Origin: Neurospora tetraspora
Taxonomy: Eukaryota > Ascomycota > Sordariomycetes > Sordariales > Sordariaceae
Assembly (NCBI RefSeq): GCF_033439725.1
Contig: NW_026944390.1
Span: forward strand, 1,178,001 to 1,242,000
DNA length: 64,000 bases
Direction of reading: 5' to 3'
In this document: positions 32,984-43,896 of the stretch, one piece after another
Layout: each line of letters starts with the position of its first letter
Numbering within the stretch: position 1 is the stretch's first letter
The notes under the pieces: model-generated
Databases searched by the model: none
Seen by the model: only the letters and a program-made list of their open reading frames with translations
Told to the model about the DNA's origin: nothing
Made by a program: the position numbers and the translations under genes

Positions 32984-34350
32984 TGATGCAGTCGTCAACT
33001 TCTAGGCTCCCAGAGTCTTCTTCTCCTACTGCGTCGTTCGTGTTTGAAAGGAGTGAAATGGTTCAGTATGGGTCTGGTAAGGTTTTTCCGAACCACATCT
33101 GTCGACTGGCTGTGGAAAGATTCTTGGAAAAGAAGGAATGACAAGAATTCCAGTAGCCAGTTCAAAGTGCGTTCAGGTGCTCCCCCGGAGAGTATATGTT
33201 TGCCCACTCCCCCGGTCGATCACCACCGGACATTGGAATTACTTTTTACATCCCGTCTGTCCGGCCTTCCAGGAACAATCACGAGGGCGAAGGCGCTAAT
33301 TGTGGATATATAAAGACGAAGAAAGACGCGGCCCGCTCGCTGTGAGGCGTCACTTGGTTAGAGTGTCGTCTGTACATTACGAAACAAAGAAATGCGTACC
33401 TCTGTCCAATATTCGGAGTTGTTGAAAACAAAGAATAAGGACCAGACAGTCGCACGGGACGGGAGCGAAGGCGAGAATAGAACAATGCGCCATAAGGCCG
33501 TTAACCGGGCATGTTACCTGTTCCTGGCTGTTCATATCAATTGTTCGTTTACGCAAAAACTCAGTTGTTGAAGAGGTTTCGTCATTTTTGTCGCTGTTAC
33601 GTTCGTTCGAGAAAAGTGCATCATGGATCTTCATGATCATTGAAAGAAGACCTGTTTGTTCTTATCTGTCCGGCCCCTGTTACTGCCTGGCAGCCTGAGG
33701 CGATGCTGGTAACAGCCATTGTAGATGAATAAACATCTAAACATTCTTGTTCTCTTTTCTGCGCGTTTCATGCCGTCGTGTAACTTGGCTCGGAGGCCTT
33801 TCTCGAACCCATGGATCTGACGATGCTCATGATGGCATCTCAAAGCTCCAGTAGGGGTGTAGGGCTTCGCCTGATTGCAGGCCACACGGAACAATGCCGA
33901 AGATGTTCGGGGAGGCTTTGATGATGTAGGTTTCCGTATGGGCAAAAAACGTCGAAACCAAATCATGAAGAGCTTCGCAACCCTTCAGTTTCTCTTGAAG
34001 ATAGATCCGTGGGAAGTCAGAGAGTGCTGTTGCATGTTGGTGTAATTGGCATTCCAAGCACAGACACCTCAATAAGTTCCTTGTCTTTATCCCAGGCACC
34101 AATCAATGTCCCTTGTCATGGGCTAGTAGTGCTGACGTCCGAGAAATGTTGAACGAAATCTGGAAATCGACTACGTGTATCGCCGTGTTTTCTCCGCTTC
34201 AGTGAAGTTCACGATACACGTCGGCCTCGCTCCCGTCAACTATTTAATAAAGTCAGCGAGGGTTTTAAAAGTATCTTATAACCCGTCAGCCAGCTCTCAC
34301 CGTGTCTCTTCATCTGACGTTCAATATCAGCGCACTGCATACGCCCAGAA
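32984..34350. other. Intergenic, divergent
   Basis: This is 1.4 kb between the minus-strand Ser-rich frame and the plus-strand polytopic membrane protein. Minus-strand frames of 87-109 codons at 33377-34102 start from non-ATG codons and show no family signature. I call no gene. Confidence 0.4.
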
Positions 34351-35989
34351 ATGACCGAAATAACCCAACCCGAGAGCTCCACGAGCAAATCGGTTGAGCC
34401 TGGACCGGCCTCGAAAGGTTCATCGTCACGCGGCGGGAATCTCATTGACGGCCCTTCTACCCTCATAACGGAGACAACCGTAAGTCGACCACTGATATCT
34501 TCCAGCGTACCCGTCTTGGAAGATTCTTTGACGTATTCCGTCACGATGTACCGCTCACTCATCACGTCCGTGTTTCTAGCCGCTCCTTGCCTTGAGTCAC
34601 CAGGCTGAAATATCCGCACCTCAACAACCGCAACCACAGGTGCCAGCGGCTGGTTCAAGCATTCTCCGCCACAACATCAAGATCTTCTTCCTCCTCGGCT
34701 TGAAGCCCAAATGCTCGACTTTCTCTCACTTCCCTACTCTCCTCCTACACTGTTCCTTCGCCCTGTCCCTCTATCGTGCTGCGGCTTGTGACTACGGTCG
34801 GTGTACCCATCTGACATGGTGGATCTTCGACTTCATATGGGCCTTCATCGTCGTGGAGCTTTGGATCTTCTTCCAAAGGGCGGTCCTTACCACCTTCCAT
34901 GAGTACCACAGTTTGTTGCAACAGGAGCGTGAGGGGGACGGCACGGAGGAAAACGAGGCACAGCTCTGTCATGTTTGTGGCCCAACCCGCCCCCAGGGTT
35001 CCCGACTCAGTGGTTTAACGACATCCTCCGAAGCCCTGGCCTTCTTGCGCGTCTTGATTGCGATGGAACTCGTTTTGTCAATGAGATACAGGGAGTTCCT
35101 GTTGCCTACCCTAGCCTGGCTAGGGTATACATGCGGGAGCTTCAATCATGCCAAGGGAGGGCCCATGACACCCAGAACCTCTCATGCTGGACCGCTGGAG
35201 AGACATATGTGGCGAGTGATTGAGATATCGATATTGAACTGGCAGGCGTGGCTGATCATGTTGCGTAGAGAGGGTTTGGGATGGGATTGGCTGTGGTCAT
35301 GTGTTGCCGTCCATGCGACCACTGGGCTAGTTTGGGAGTTGAGGGATCATGAGGGTGTCAACGATGGGAGGAGAGATGACCTCGAAACGGGCGGTTCTGG
35401 TGCTGTTGAGGCTGATGCAGCCGTTCCATCCCCTGTCTTTGGATCCAGGCCACGAGACGAAGTACGAAGCGAATCTCCGGGACAACACCAAGGCCCTGTA
35501 ACCGAAGACATCGACACTGCAGGACATCAACAGCCAGCAGACGACTCGACTATGACAAGGACCGTTTTCTCCGTGTATGGCGAGCGAGGTCCCCGGTGGT
35601 TCTCGGCGCTTTGGATCCTTTGGTGGGCTCTAAATATAGACACGTTCGGATACTCCTTGGATCATTACCCAAGTGATGTCACGATTGTGATGTTGTTTGG
35701 CCTTGGACTTGTGCTGGCAGTCCTGTTGATCTGGACACGGAGTCGTGCCTGGAACCGGAGAGTCGCGATGTTATGGGTGATGTGGTACATTATATGGCTC
35801 ACCATTCCCGCAGTGCCTCGTTTCTACTTGTTCATGAGCTCATCTTCGTTGTTAGTGTTCTGGTTGGAGCTGTGGGAAGGTGCAGAGCGTGGTCAACCTT
35901 GGAGACGATGGAGAAAAGAGAGACAAGGAGAGATCATTCTCGACGAAATGAAGGCAATCGGGCCATTGCATTCGGTGAATGCAACCTAG
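34351..35989 (+). CDS. Orphan polytopic membrane protein
   Basis: Two exons, 34351-34479 and 34604-35989, are separated by a 124-nt GTAAGT..CAG intron in phase 0 and give 504 residues. The N-terminal 60 residues are Ser/Pro-rich and hydrophilic. Then come several hydrophobic segments (WWIFDFIWAFIVVELWIFF; AFLRVLIAMELVL; LIWTRS preceded by IVMLFGLGLVLAVLL; MLWVMWYIIWLTIPAV; LFMSSSSLLVFWLELW), suggesting seven to nine membrane spans. A hydrophilic loop of ~90 residues sits between the two halves. The pattern is loosely like wax-synthase-type or other orphan fungal membrane proteins, but no catalytic motif was identified. The start fits the first ATG with a good context (CAGAAATGA). Confidence 0.72.
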
Positions 35990-36666
35990 CTGAGAGGAGT
36001 CTACGTGCATTGTTTTGCCCGGGGCATATTGAGGCATGATTTTTATTGGTGAAGGGTTCTTCGAATCGAAAATCACGGGGAAAAAAAGGCAGATGCTGAT
36101 TTTTGCGCACCGAGAAAAGCTTAAGAAATTAAATCCATCATGAGCCACTCGCTCCTGCCGACCTTGTGTGACCTATTTGTAATTTTCTTAGGGTGCCAGG
36201 TCTCAAGGCACTTGCCAAAAGCCGCTCCTTCTCCCAAATGGAAAGTCAAGGAGAGAAGGAGCAGAATCGAAAGGGGGAAAGTCCGAGTATTCTGCCGGAA
36301 TCTTTCCCCGTGCGGATTTCGCACCTGCCCGACTAACACAGGGAAGTCTCTGACTTCGAACGAGTGGCGAGAAGAAAAAGCAATGCCACAGAAAGGGACA
36401 AAGAAAAGAACAGAAAAAGGAGACAGTGAGAAATATGTCCTCGTGCAAACCAAAAATGTCACAAAGTAAACAAAACCCCCTTTTCCTCTCATCATTTTTG
36501 CACCCTGGCCTGCCGTGTCTGCTCCGCCGCTGAACCCTTGACCCATGCTCGCCATGTCACCCCAACCCTCAACTCCACCACACAACCAAAAGATTCTTTC
36601 TTTCCCAGTTTAAAAACACATCTCCCTGTGCAACAAACCATCAAATAATCGGAAGCCATCCTCCAA
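35990..36666. other. Intergenic upstream of tRNA-Glu
   Basis: No protein gene is seen. It contains the 3' UTR of the membrane-protein gene and purine-rich stretches near 36370-36420. Confidence 0.4.
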
Positions 36667-36759
36667 TCGGGTATGGTGTAGCGGTAACATCGTTGACTCT
36701 CACTTGTTTACAAGTGTCTGTTTTCTCAACAGCCCCGGGTTCGACTCCCGGTATCCGAG
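36667..36759 (+). tRNA. tRNA-Glu (CTC) with intron
   Basis: The cloverleaf can be drawn fully. Acceptor stem is TCGGGTA (36667-36673) with TATCCGA (36752-36758) and discriminator G. The D arm is in GGTGTAGCGGTAACATC. Anticodon stem is GTTGA (36692-36696) with TCAAC (36726-36730). The T arm is CCGGG-TTCGACT-CCCGG (36735-36751). The loop has C-T-CTC-A, giving anticodon CTC at 36699-36701 for glutamate GAG codons. A 22-nt intron at about 36703-36724 follows position 37, the canonical eukaryotic site. The D and T arm sequences are the A and B boxes for Pol III. A run of six T near 36786-36791 may act as terminator. Confidence 0.92.
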
Positions 36760-37268
36760 CGATAACGATCAACCTTCTGGTTCTCTTTTTTCTCTTTTTC
36801 TTCTTTTGCTCCTCGGAATCTTGCTTGTGCTAAAAATGATGCAACGACATTGTGACATCTCTATTCCAATTTTGTGGCCTCTTTCGTTCTTCATTTTTGC
36901 CTCGAAGTGCGTAACAGAATCAAGTGAAGTAAACAAGAATCAAAATGGACAGAATATGATTTCAACGTAGTTTGGTCATCGTGTTGCGGAGTAAACTTGG
37001 GATATATAAGCACTTGAAAGTCTTCCACATCTTCGCACCCTTTACTTTAGAGATTCAACAACTTGAACGATTCAACAAAAATAGCACGCAGCAAGACCAT
37101 GGCGTTGGATGCAGAGGGCGCCAACACGGCAAGCCCATCCCCAAATCTATTCATGAATGTCCGTAAACGCAAACCATAAAAACAGCTAACTCCCGGAATT
37201 TTGTATACCCCGAAGCCCAAGTCCATTCACATTCGCACTCGCATTCACAGTCCATATCAAACCACATC
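36760..37268. other. Intergenic between tRNA-Glu and NMD3
   Basis: No gene is seen. T-rich after the tRNA; the part near 37200 probably is the NMD3 3' UTR. Confidence 0.4.
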
Positions 37269-38888
37269 CTACTCCTTATCCTTAATCTCCATCTCCTCAA
37301 AGTCGTCAAGGAGCTCGTCCATGCTGATCTTGGGACCATCCTCCTCAGCCTCCGTCATCATGTCCGTATCGGCAATGCTCATGGCATCCGCCTCCCTCTT
37401 GGTCTTGAGCGAGTTCTTGTACAGAGCAAGGGCAGCACGGAGTTCCTCGTCCTCCTCGACATCGCGCAAGAACATCTCGTACTCCGCATCCATCTTGGCC
37501 TGGTCCGAGGCCTTGGGCAGCAGCTCGCCCTCGTCCTTGGCCATGCGCTTGAGCTTCCAGTTTCTCTTTCTGTTGCGGCGGCGGTTCGGGAAGTGCTTCT
37601 TAACGAGGACGACGTCGGGTATCATGGAGCCGTACGCCTTGGAGCTCTCGATCGCCTCGAGATCGTCCGAGTTGAAGTTGGTGCCCTCGAGCATGTAACC
37701 CAGCACCGAGTCACCGGCGCGGAGGAGCTGGCCGAGATGTGTGCGGGTGAAGTAGACGTTGTCGTTGACGCCGAGATCGGAAGCACGAGCGACCTGGACC
37801 TCGGAGAGGAGCCACTTTCCTTTTCGTACGCCCGTGGGCTCAATATCCATGACGATAAACTCAACAAGATCGGGGGTGCCGGCGAGCGGGTGGAAGGGAG
37901 CACGCCAGTAGATATCGGCGCTGACTTCGGCGGTCTGGAGGGTGTTGGGGTCGAGGAGGTTGACGGATGTTCCTATCCTGTGGCAAAGGACAAGGGGAGA
38001 AATGTTGCCAATGGACTTGGCGAGCTTGAGAGGAAGGGCGACCAAATCGTCTCTGCAAACAGGCACGATTTCGACGGAGTAGTTGTACTTGTACGACTTG
38101 TTGCCGGTATGTGTATCCGCGGAAATAAGATGCCTCGACTCCTTGGTGAGAACTGGTACGACCGACTTGAGGAAGCTGATGAATCCCTCGGCCTGGTTCT
38201 TCTGGGCAAAGTAGAAATCGATACCGTCCTTCTCTTCCTTGATGTTGATTGCGTCGCGATGCGCCTGGTGCTTGAGAATGAGCTGTTCGAGGAAAAGGAA
38301 CGTCCTCTTGTGGGTGACCTTTTGGCGGACCTGTACGGCGGCGCGCCAGACGTTGGCTGTGTATGACTTGGCGCAGTCCTTGCACTGCTGGCTGGCGACA
38401 ACATAGGTGACTTCGAAGCTCTGCTGCATCAACACACCATCCGCCACCTGATCCTGAACCGTAACCTGAACCTTGATTCTTCGCGAATGGGGTTCTGTCC
38501 AGATAAATCTGGCGTCTGTGATGCGGACCTTGCCCAAATTCCTCAACCTCTTCAAGCATAGTGACAACAGCTCTCTCGATTCGGGGGCGGCTGTGACCCA
38601 ACTGGCGGGCGGTAGGAGCCATCTGTCGCAATCTTTGCAGAAGTGAACGGTGGCCTCGCGCTGGATGCCCTGGGAGATATCGACGGTGGACTTGATGCAG
38701 TCGTAGCAGAGAGCGCCGGCAGAGGCTGTGCCATCGATGGGAGCACCGCAGTTGCAGCAGAGAATGCTATTGTCTGTGTCAGCAACGACTACTACAGAAT
38801 CAGTCGCATTTCGAGTCAAAACTCACGTAGCGCCTGTCCTGGCAGAGCCCATCAACGGGGCCATGCCCATAGGAGCGTCGAGATCCAT
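37269..38888 (-). CDS. NMD3: 60S ribosomal export adaptor NMD3
   Basis: Two exons, 38888-38827 and 38766-37269, joined over a 60-nt GTGAGT..TAG intron, give 519 residues. The N-terminus is MDLDAPMGMAPLM and then the zinc-binding Cys pairs typical of NMD3: CCNCGAP, CYDCIKS, HFCKDCDRW and QQCKDCAKSY. Downstream blocks (FYFAQKNQAEGFISFLKSVV, GNISPLVLCHRIG, ADIYWRAPFHPLAGTPDLVE) also fit. The acidic C-terminus contains leucine-rich stretches that can serve as the CRM1 export signal (MDELLDDFEEMEI). The protein binds the nascent large subunit in the nucleus and carries it to the cytoplasm. The small first exon was placed because it adds an ATG and keeps the frame into the first Cys motif. Confidence 0.93.
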
Positions 38889-39463
38889 GATTAACGAGGT
38901 TGTGGTTTGCGACAAAGTATGAATCGGGGTATCAATTGTAAAAACAAAACAAAAGTCGCTATGTCGTGAAAAGGAAAACCTGTGAGTTCCGTCGCAATCA
39001 CAAGAGACGTTGCTGGCGGATGGGAAGAAGTCGACTGGAAAATTGAATGGACCGGGACTGAGGACGAGTCGCTGGGGGAACGCTGGGGCGCTAACAGTCG
39101 TCAATAAATTTCTTGATGGGCCCAGCACCAAATTGCCCCGCGCTGTATTGATAAGCAATTCGTTATCGGCTATCGGCTATCAGTACAATGCAGTACGTAC
39201 TTTTGTGGCGTTCCACTGCCGGCTTCGCCACACCAATTAATCAGCCTCAAAATTCTGGACCTTTAGCTCCGGCCAGTTGCCAGCACCAATCATCAGCTGT
39301 TGCCCATGGCATCTCCCCAACTGTAGTGTTGCCCAGACCTTTTGGTTTGCATGTGACTCAAAGTTCGCTGTCCCAACCTGACGAGATTCATACATCTGAG
39401 CCTTCATGCAGTCCCCAATATCCTTTCAACAAAAGGCTGGGCAGCCTCAACTCATCCACTGAA
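38889..39463. other. Intergenic: NMD3 promoter and TTC1-like 3' UTR
   Basis: Both flanking genes are minus strand. The stretch includes the NMD3 leader. No further gene is seen. Confidence 0.45.
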
Positions 39464-40397
39464 TCACTTCTTGCCCTCGCCACCACCTCCTGCGAAATTC
39501 ATGCTGTACCCGCCAGTCTTCTCATCCTTCACCATCTTGAAGTGATCAGTGCTAAGACCAAATGGCTTAAGCAACCCATTCCCAAGGTCCTTCAACTTGC
39601 CCCACATCTCAGCAGTCTCCTTCTCCTGAGCAGCCTTGGCCCGGGGCGGCAGTGCTCTGAGTTGCGCCTGGACGAGCTTTCGGTCGGTAGCTGTCAAGTT
39701 GGTCATGGCAGACAGCTTCTTGTAATCCTCAATAGCTCCCTCGAGGGTAGACCATCCACCCAGTTCACTCCTTGCCCGAGCCCGGCGCAGCAGAGCTTTG
39801 GCCCGTATCCTGGCAATGTCCTCTTGTCGCTTTTGGCGGGCAATCTGAGCCTCAGTTTCAGCGGCAGCAACAGCAGGGCCAGCCTTTGCAGCACCGGCAC
39901 TGACAATCTCCTCTTCCACATCGTCTTTCTCCTTCTCTTCCTTCTCAGCAGCCAGCTTGTCCTCCCGCTCTAGCTTGTCAAGCAGGTCCAGAGCTGTGGT
40001 GGCGTGCTTGACAGCATCCTTCCACTCCTCAAGCATTAGGTGGCAGGCAGCCACGTTGGAGCGCAAGACGGCTAGGGGGTAGTCCAGGTAGGTTGGACAA
40101 ACAGCAATGGCTTCATCATATTTGTTGATGGCGGCATCGTATTTGCCCGAGGTGAAGAGGGCGTTTGCCTCTGCTTTGTGTGTGTTGGACTCAGCTACCA
40201 ATTCCTGCCGAGGCGGTCAGTCACAGAGGGTTGGGCATGAAGAGGGTCTTTGTTGTTGCTTCTGATTCATGGGTACTTGCAGCCTCTTCTTCAGGTGAGA
40301 ACTTGACGTTGGCCTGGGTGGATTCATCGTCTTCTTGCTCTGCTTGAGCATCCTTATGCTTCTTCTCAGGCTTGTGATCAGGGGTTTCGGGACTCAT
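39464..40397 (-). CDS. TPR protein of the TTC1 family
   Basis: Two exons, 40397-40277 and 40194-39464, give 283 residues. The 82-nt intron has GTACCC at its start, a CTGAC branch site about 26 nt before its TAG end, and rebuilds a continuous EEEAATESNTHKAEANALF segment. Three TPR-like helix pairs are visible: NALFTSGKYDAAINKYDEA, LRSNVAACHLMLEEWKDAV and AKALLRRARARSELGGW. Between repeats two and three is a charged Ala/Glu/Lys insert. The C-terminus (LKDLGNGLLKPFGLSTDHFK) matches the tail of TTC1-type proteins, which act as Hsp90/Ras-GAP-linked adaptors in animals and are poorly studied in fungi. The first 40 residues are hydrophilic and charged. Confidence 0.85.
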
Positions 40398-42044
40398 GGT
40401 CAAGACAGAATTGCTATTGAAAGGCTATAAGATTGCCGGTATCGGAATGGTAATGACGGGCAGTAGCTCGGAGTGAGGTTCGCGAGGATGAGATGATGGA
40501 ACATGCGAGATAAGAAACCGCGGAAGCTGTCAAGGACCAGGGCGGGCGGACAGCGGGCATTTCACGCAGGAGCTTGGGCACGGCAGCTTGGCATCGCAGG
40601 TCTTGGCAAAAAGTGGACCTCCAAGTCTGTTGATATCGGAATCTGAGATGAAGTGAAGAGGTCAGTATGAGCTTCCACAAACACCAGCAAGATGATAAAA
40701 TCCTTACAGGATTCCCTTCACTTTATCGAGTAATTTTCTGTTCGTTTTTCAATCTTAGCTTACACCTTGTCTATCCATCGGTAACCCAAAGCCAGAAGGT
40801 TGCGACTGCGCAAAGCCTGTTCATCCAGTTGCCTGGTAACCTGATGAAGTCACTGAACAACAGCTGGCCACTGACTGCGCTGGGTGACCCGTCGCAATTC
40901 CATCCAGATACGACGTCAGTACCCAAACCATCCACAGCCGGGGCGAAATGCGGTGAAATGGATGAAAAAAGAAAACATTCGTGACCAGAATTCCACGCGC
41001 GCGGTAGTACCAACGTTACAATGCGGCTCAAAGCCAAGGCCGTGGTAAAAGCGAATCTCCACATGTTGTTATCTGTTATCTCTGCTTCATCATGACAGGG
41101 GAAAAAAAGGTCCGAAAGATCCCGTCTCAGGAGCTCCTTCAAGATTCAGATTTCAGACTACCAGTTGTTAGTCCAGGTCAAAGCAAGTGCGAGCGGCTTG
41201 GGTTTGTCACAGCTTCAAGTTGTTGCGTGGCATCATGAAAACTGGAAACCTTTCGATGTCTCCTGGGAAACTGGCAGCTGCAATTCTTCTTGGGCCAGCG
41301 CATACTTTTTCAAACAGGAAGTTACGGAGTGCACTCACTGGTGTTCATCATGTTTTGAATTGTTGAATTATCACATTTTTTTCTGTTTACTGCGTCGCCC
41401 AGACAGCGCCTATCAAGGTTCCTGAAATCAGGGGCAGAGGGGCACCAGGGTCCCCCGCACGGGCTCCCGTTGTAGGGCGGGGAGGGAGGCGATTGCGGGA
41501 CCTGGAGCTGTCTCCAACTTTTTTGATGCCGGGGGACGGGACGGGAGTGAAGGCCAACCGATTGCCAAACAATAAAACCGACGATTTATCCCGTCCAACG
41601 TCCCTTCACAGCATCTATTTACACTTCACCAACTCTTCACAACAAAGCGGACCGTTGTCCAAGGTTCATGATACCCCTTCACTTGCTCTTTGTACGAGGC
41701 TGTTCTTCAATTTGTTGGCCCAGTCGACATTCACCACCCTTTCTCTGTTTACCCGATAACCTTCACCTTCGGCAGTAAAAAAGGCTCCGTCTGAACTGGC
41801 ATCTCATTCACCCTCGTCGACGTCCAATTCACTGCCCTTGACGACCCTTGGCGCCAGTCCGAAATATTTCCTGTCCTAGATATAAAATCCCCCCCTTCCC
41901 ACCACTTCCTTTGCGCTTTCCACTTCCTCCAAACACCACCCACATCAAGACTTCCTTTTCCAAAGCAAGTCTTTCGACAGCGAACCCGCCCCCCGCCCGG
42001 CACTCTTACCAGCATCACTAATCACCCATCTCTCAACCGCCGCA
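40398..42044. promoter_or_regulatory. Divergent intergenic region (TTC1-like / HAD phosphatase)
   Basis: This 1.65-kb stretch between two divergent genes shows no supported coding frame. The right end (41800-42040) is C-rich and looks like the HAD gene leader. A GC-rich block lies at 41440-41520. Confidence 0.5.
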
Positions 42045-43189
42045 ATGGCCCCTCGCACAGAGTAAGTTGCGCCATCTCACTTCACAATGGATTGATGCTA
42101 ACATCTGCATACAGTTTCCCCCCCGTTCGGGCTTGTCTGTTTGACATGGACGGCCTCCTCCTTGATACGGAGGACATCTACACCCTCTGCGTCAACGAGC
42201 TTTTGAGGGAGCATAAGCCCTCGAAGCACCCTTTGCCTTGGAGCATCAAGGCCCAGCTGCAAGGCCGCCCCGGTCCTGCGGCCCTTGACCTCTTCCACAA
42301 CTGGGCCGATTTGCCCATCAGCCGTGAGCAGTACAAAGATGAGTACTACGCTCTTCAAGCAGAGAAGTTTAAGCATACCACGGCTCTTCCCGGAGTCGAG
42401 GAGCTCCTCCAGAAACTCGGTCGCACTCGTTTCTGGGAGTTGAAGAAGGATGCCGCTGTCGCCAAGGATGAGGCCGCTGCGACCCAGAAGGATGACAGCA
42501 AAGACGAGGCCGCCCCCAAAGAGAATGCGCCTACCACCACCAATGGCGCCGCCAAGAAGCCCGCGCAGAAGCCTCATCGCGTGCACATCGCTCTCGCCAC
42601 CTCGTCGCACGAGGCGAACTTCCGGATGAAGACAAACCACATCCAGGAGCTGTTTTCGGTCTTTGAGACCCATCGTCGCGTTCTCGGCGACGACCCGCGC
42701 ATCCCTGAGGGCCGCGGGAAGCCTCTTCCTGATATCTACCTCATTGCCCTCAAGACCATCAACGACTCGCTTCCCGAGGGCGAGAAACCCATTACCCCGA
42801 AGGAGTGCCTCGTCTTCGAGGACAGTATTCCCGGCGTTGAGGCTGGTCGCCGCGCCGGCATGCGCGTTGTGTGGTGCCCGCACCCCATGCTCAAGCAGGA
42901 GGTGGACAAGAATGGCGAAGCGAAGCTGGTTCTTGCGGGTCTCCTGAACCAAGCCGAGATCGAGAAAAAGAAGAAGGCTGATGCTGAGAAGGCCGACAGC
43001 GAGAAGCCTGGCGAGATCGACGACGGCTGGGCGGACTATTTGCCTACCTTGATCGACTTCCCGTACGAGAAGTACGGAATTCAGATTCCCGACGAAGCGG
43101 TCGACAAGGAGCCCTCCATGAAGGAGAGTGCTAAGATCGACAAGGGAGAGGTTCTCCAGGCCGTCGAGACCAAGGTTGTCAAGAACTAA
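42045..43189 (+). CDS. HAD-superfamily phosphatase (HDHD1/pseudouridine-5'-phosphatase-like)
   Basis: Two exons, 42045-42061 and 42115-43189, give 363 residues; the first codes only MAPRTD. The 53-nt intron has GTAAGT and a GCTAAC branch site. The motif set is complete: motif I LFDMDGLLLDTED (Asp16, Asp18), motif II ALATSSHE, motif III in GKPLPDIYLIA and motif IV VFEDSIPGVEAGRRAG. The DMDGLLLDTE form is that of the HDHD1 / yeast YKL033W-A-like branch, which removes phosphate from small sugar or nucleoside phosphates such as pseudouridine-5'-phosphate. A low-complexity Ala/Lys/Asp insert of about 45 residues (around 130-175) divides the cap from motif II, and a Lys-rich C-terminal extension of ~90 residues follows. 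Substrate is not decidable from sequence. Confidence 0.88.
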
Positions 43190-43896
43190 GCATTTGGGGC
43201 GGCCTCTCTGACTATACCGACACATTTACATACTCAGCGCATTCGTTTACATTGCATGCATGGGCTTTTACTTCATGGGTGGCAGGTGGCATATTGAGTC
43301 ACTAGAATTGGCTTGGGCGAATGGAGTTCGGGGTTGGGATCGGTTATGACCGAAGATAGGAAAATGTTTTGAAGGGAAATTCGAGGGATAGCCTGAGGTA
43401 TATCGGGGATACTAATGAGGGACATAGAAACATTACTTAAGCGTTAAAAGAAATTGCTTTCACAAATGTTATGCTAGAGCTTCGTAGATACCCCCTAGAA
43501 TAATACCATGCGCATAACTTTAACCGAGTGGGAACTATCGTCTCTTGAACGTGACCATTTGAATGCTGACAACTTCATCACTACACGAGAATAACTCGAC
43601 AGACAGGAAGCTCTCACGCTGAACACAACTTTCTGTTTATTGGGAGCAGGGAAGCATGACATATGATCAGGAAAACAGCAAGATTCAAGTGGGAAACATC
43701 TAGCAATCTAGCAAAACAAAACCGCACTCTGTCTCTACATGTACCATACCACTCAAACATCGCCATACAAAACCACAACCCCTAGCAAAACAGTAGACAA
43801 CCAAAGAACATAACACACTTCATTCACACTTCACACCCCAATTACCCCCCAATCCCTTCAAGTCCACCGGAAACCACCACAACACACACCAACAAC
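43190..43896. other. Intergenic, convergent 3' ends
   Basis: This is the tail-to-tail spacer between the HAD phosphatase and the Ser/Arg-rich orphan. No gene is seen; the right part is C/A-rich. Confidence 0.45.

Noticed and set aside
33377-34102. Three minus-strand frames that might be exons of a small gene
   Set aside because: No ATG start, no family signal and no consistent splice phases.
40221-40240. A 20-nt GT-AG intron in the TTC1-like gene
   Set aside because: It is too short for fungal splicing. The longer 40276-40195 intron keeps frame, has a branch site and restores a conserved segment.
42098-43225. A 375-codon minus-strand frame antisense to the HAD phosphatase
   Set aside because: The plus strand carries all HAD motifs; the antisense frame shows no family signal.
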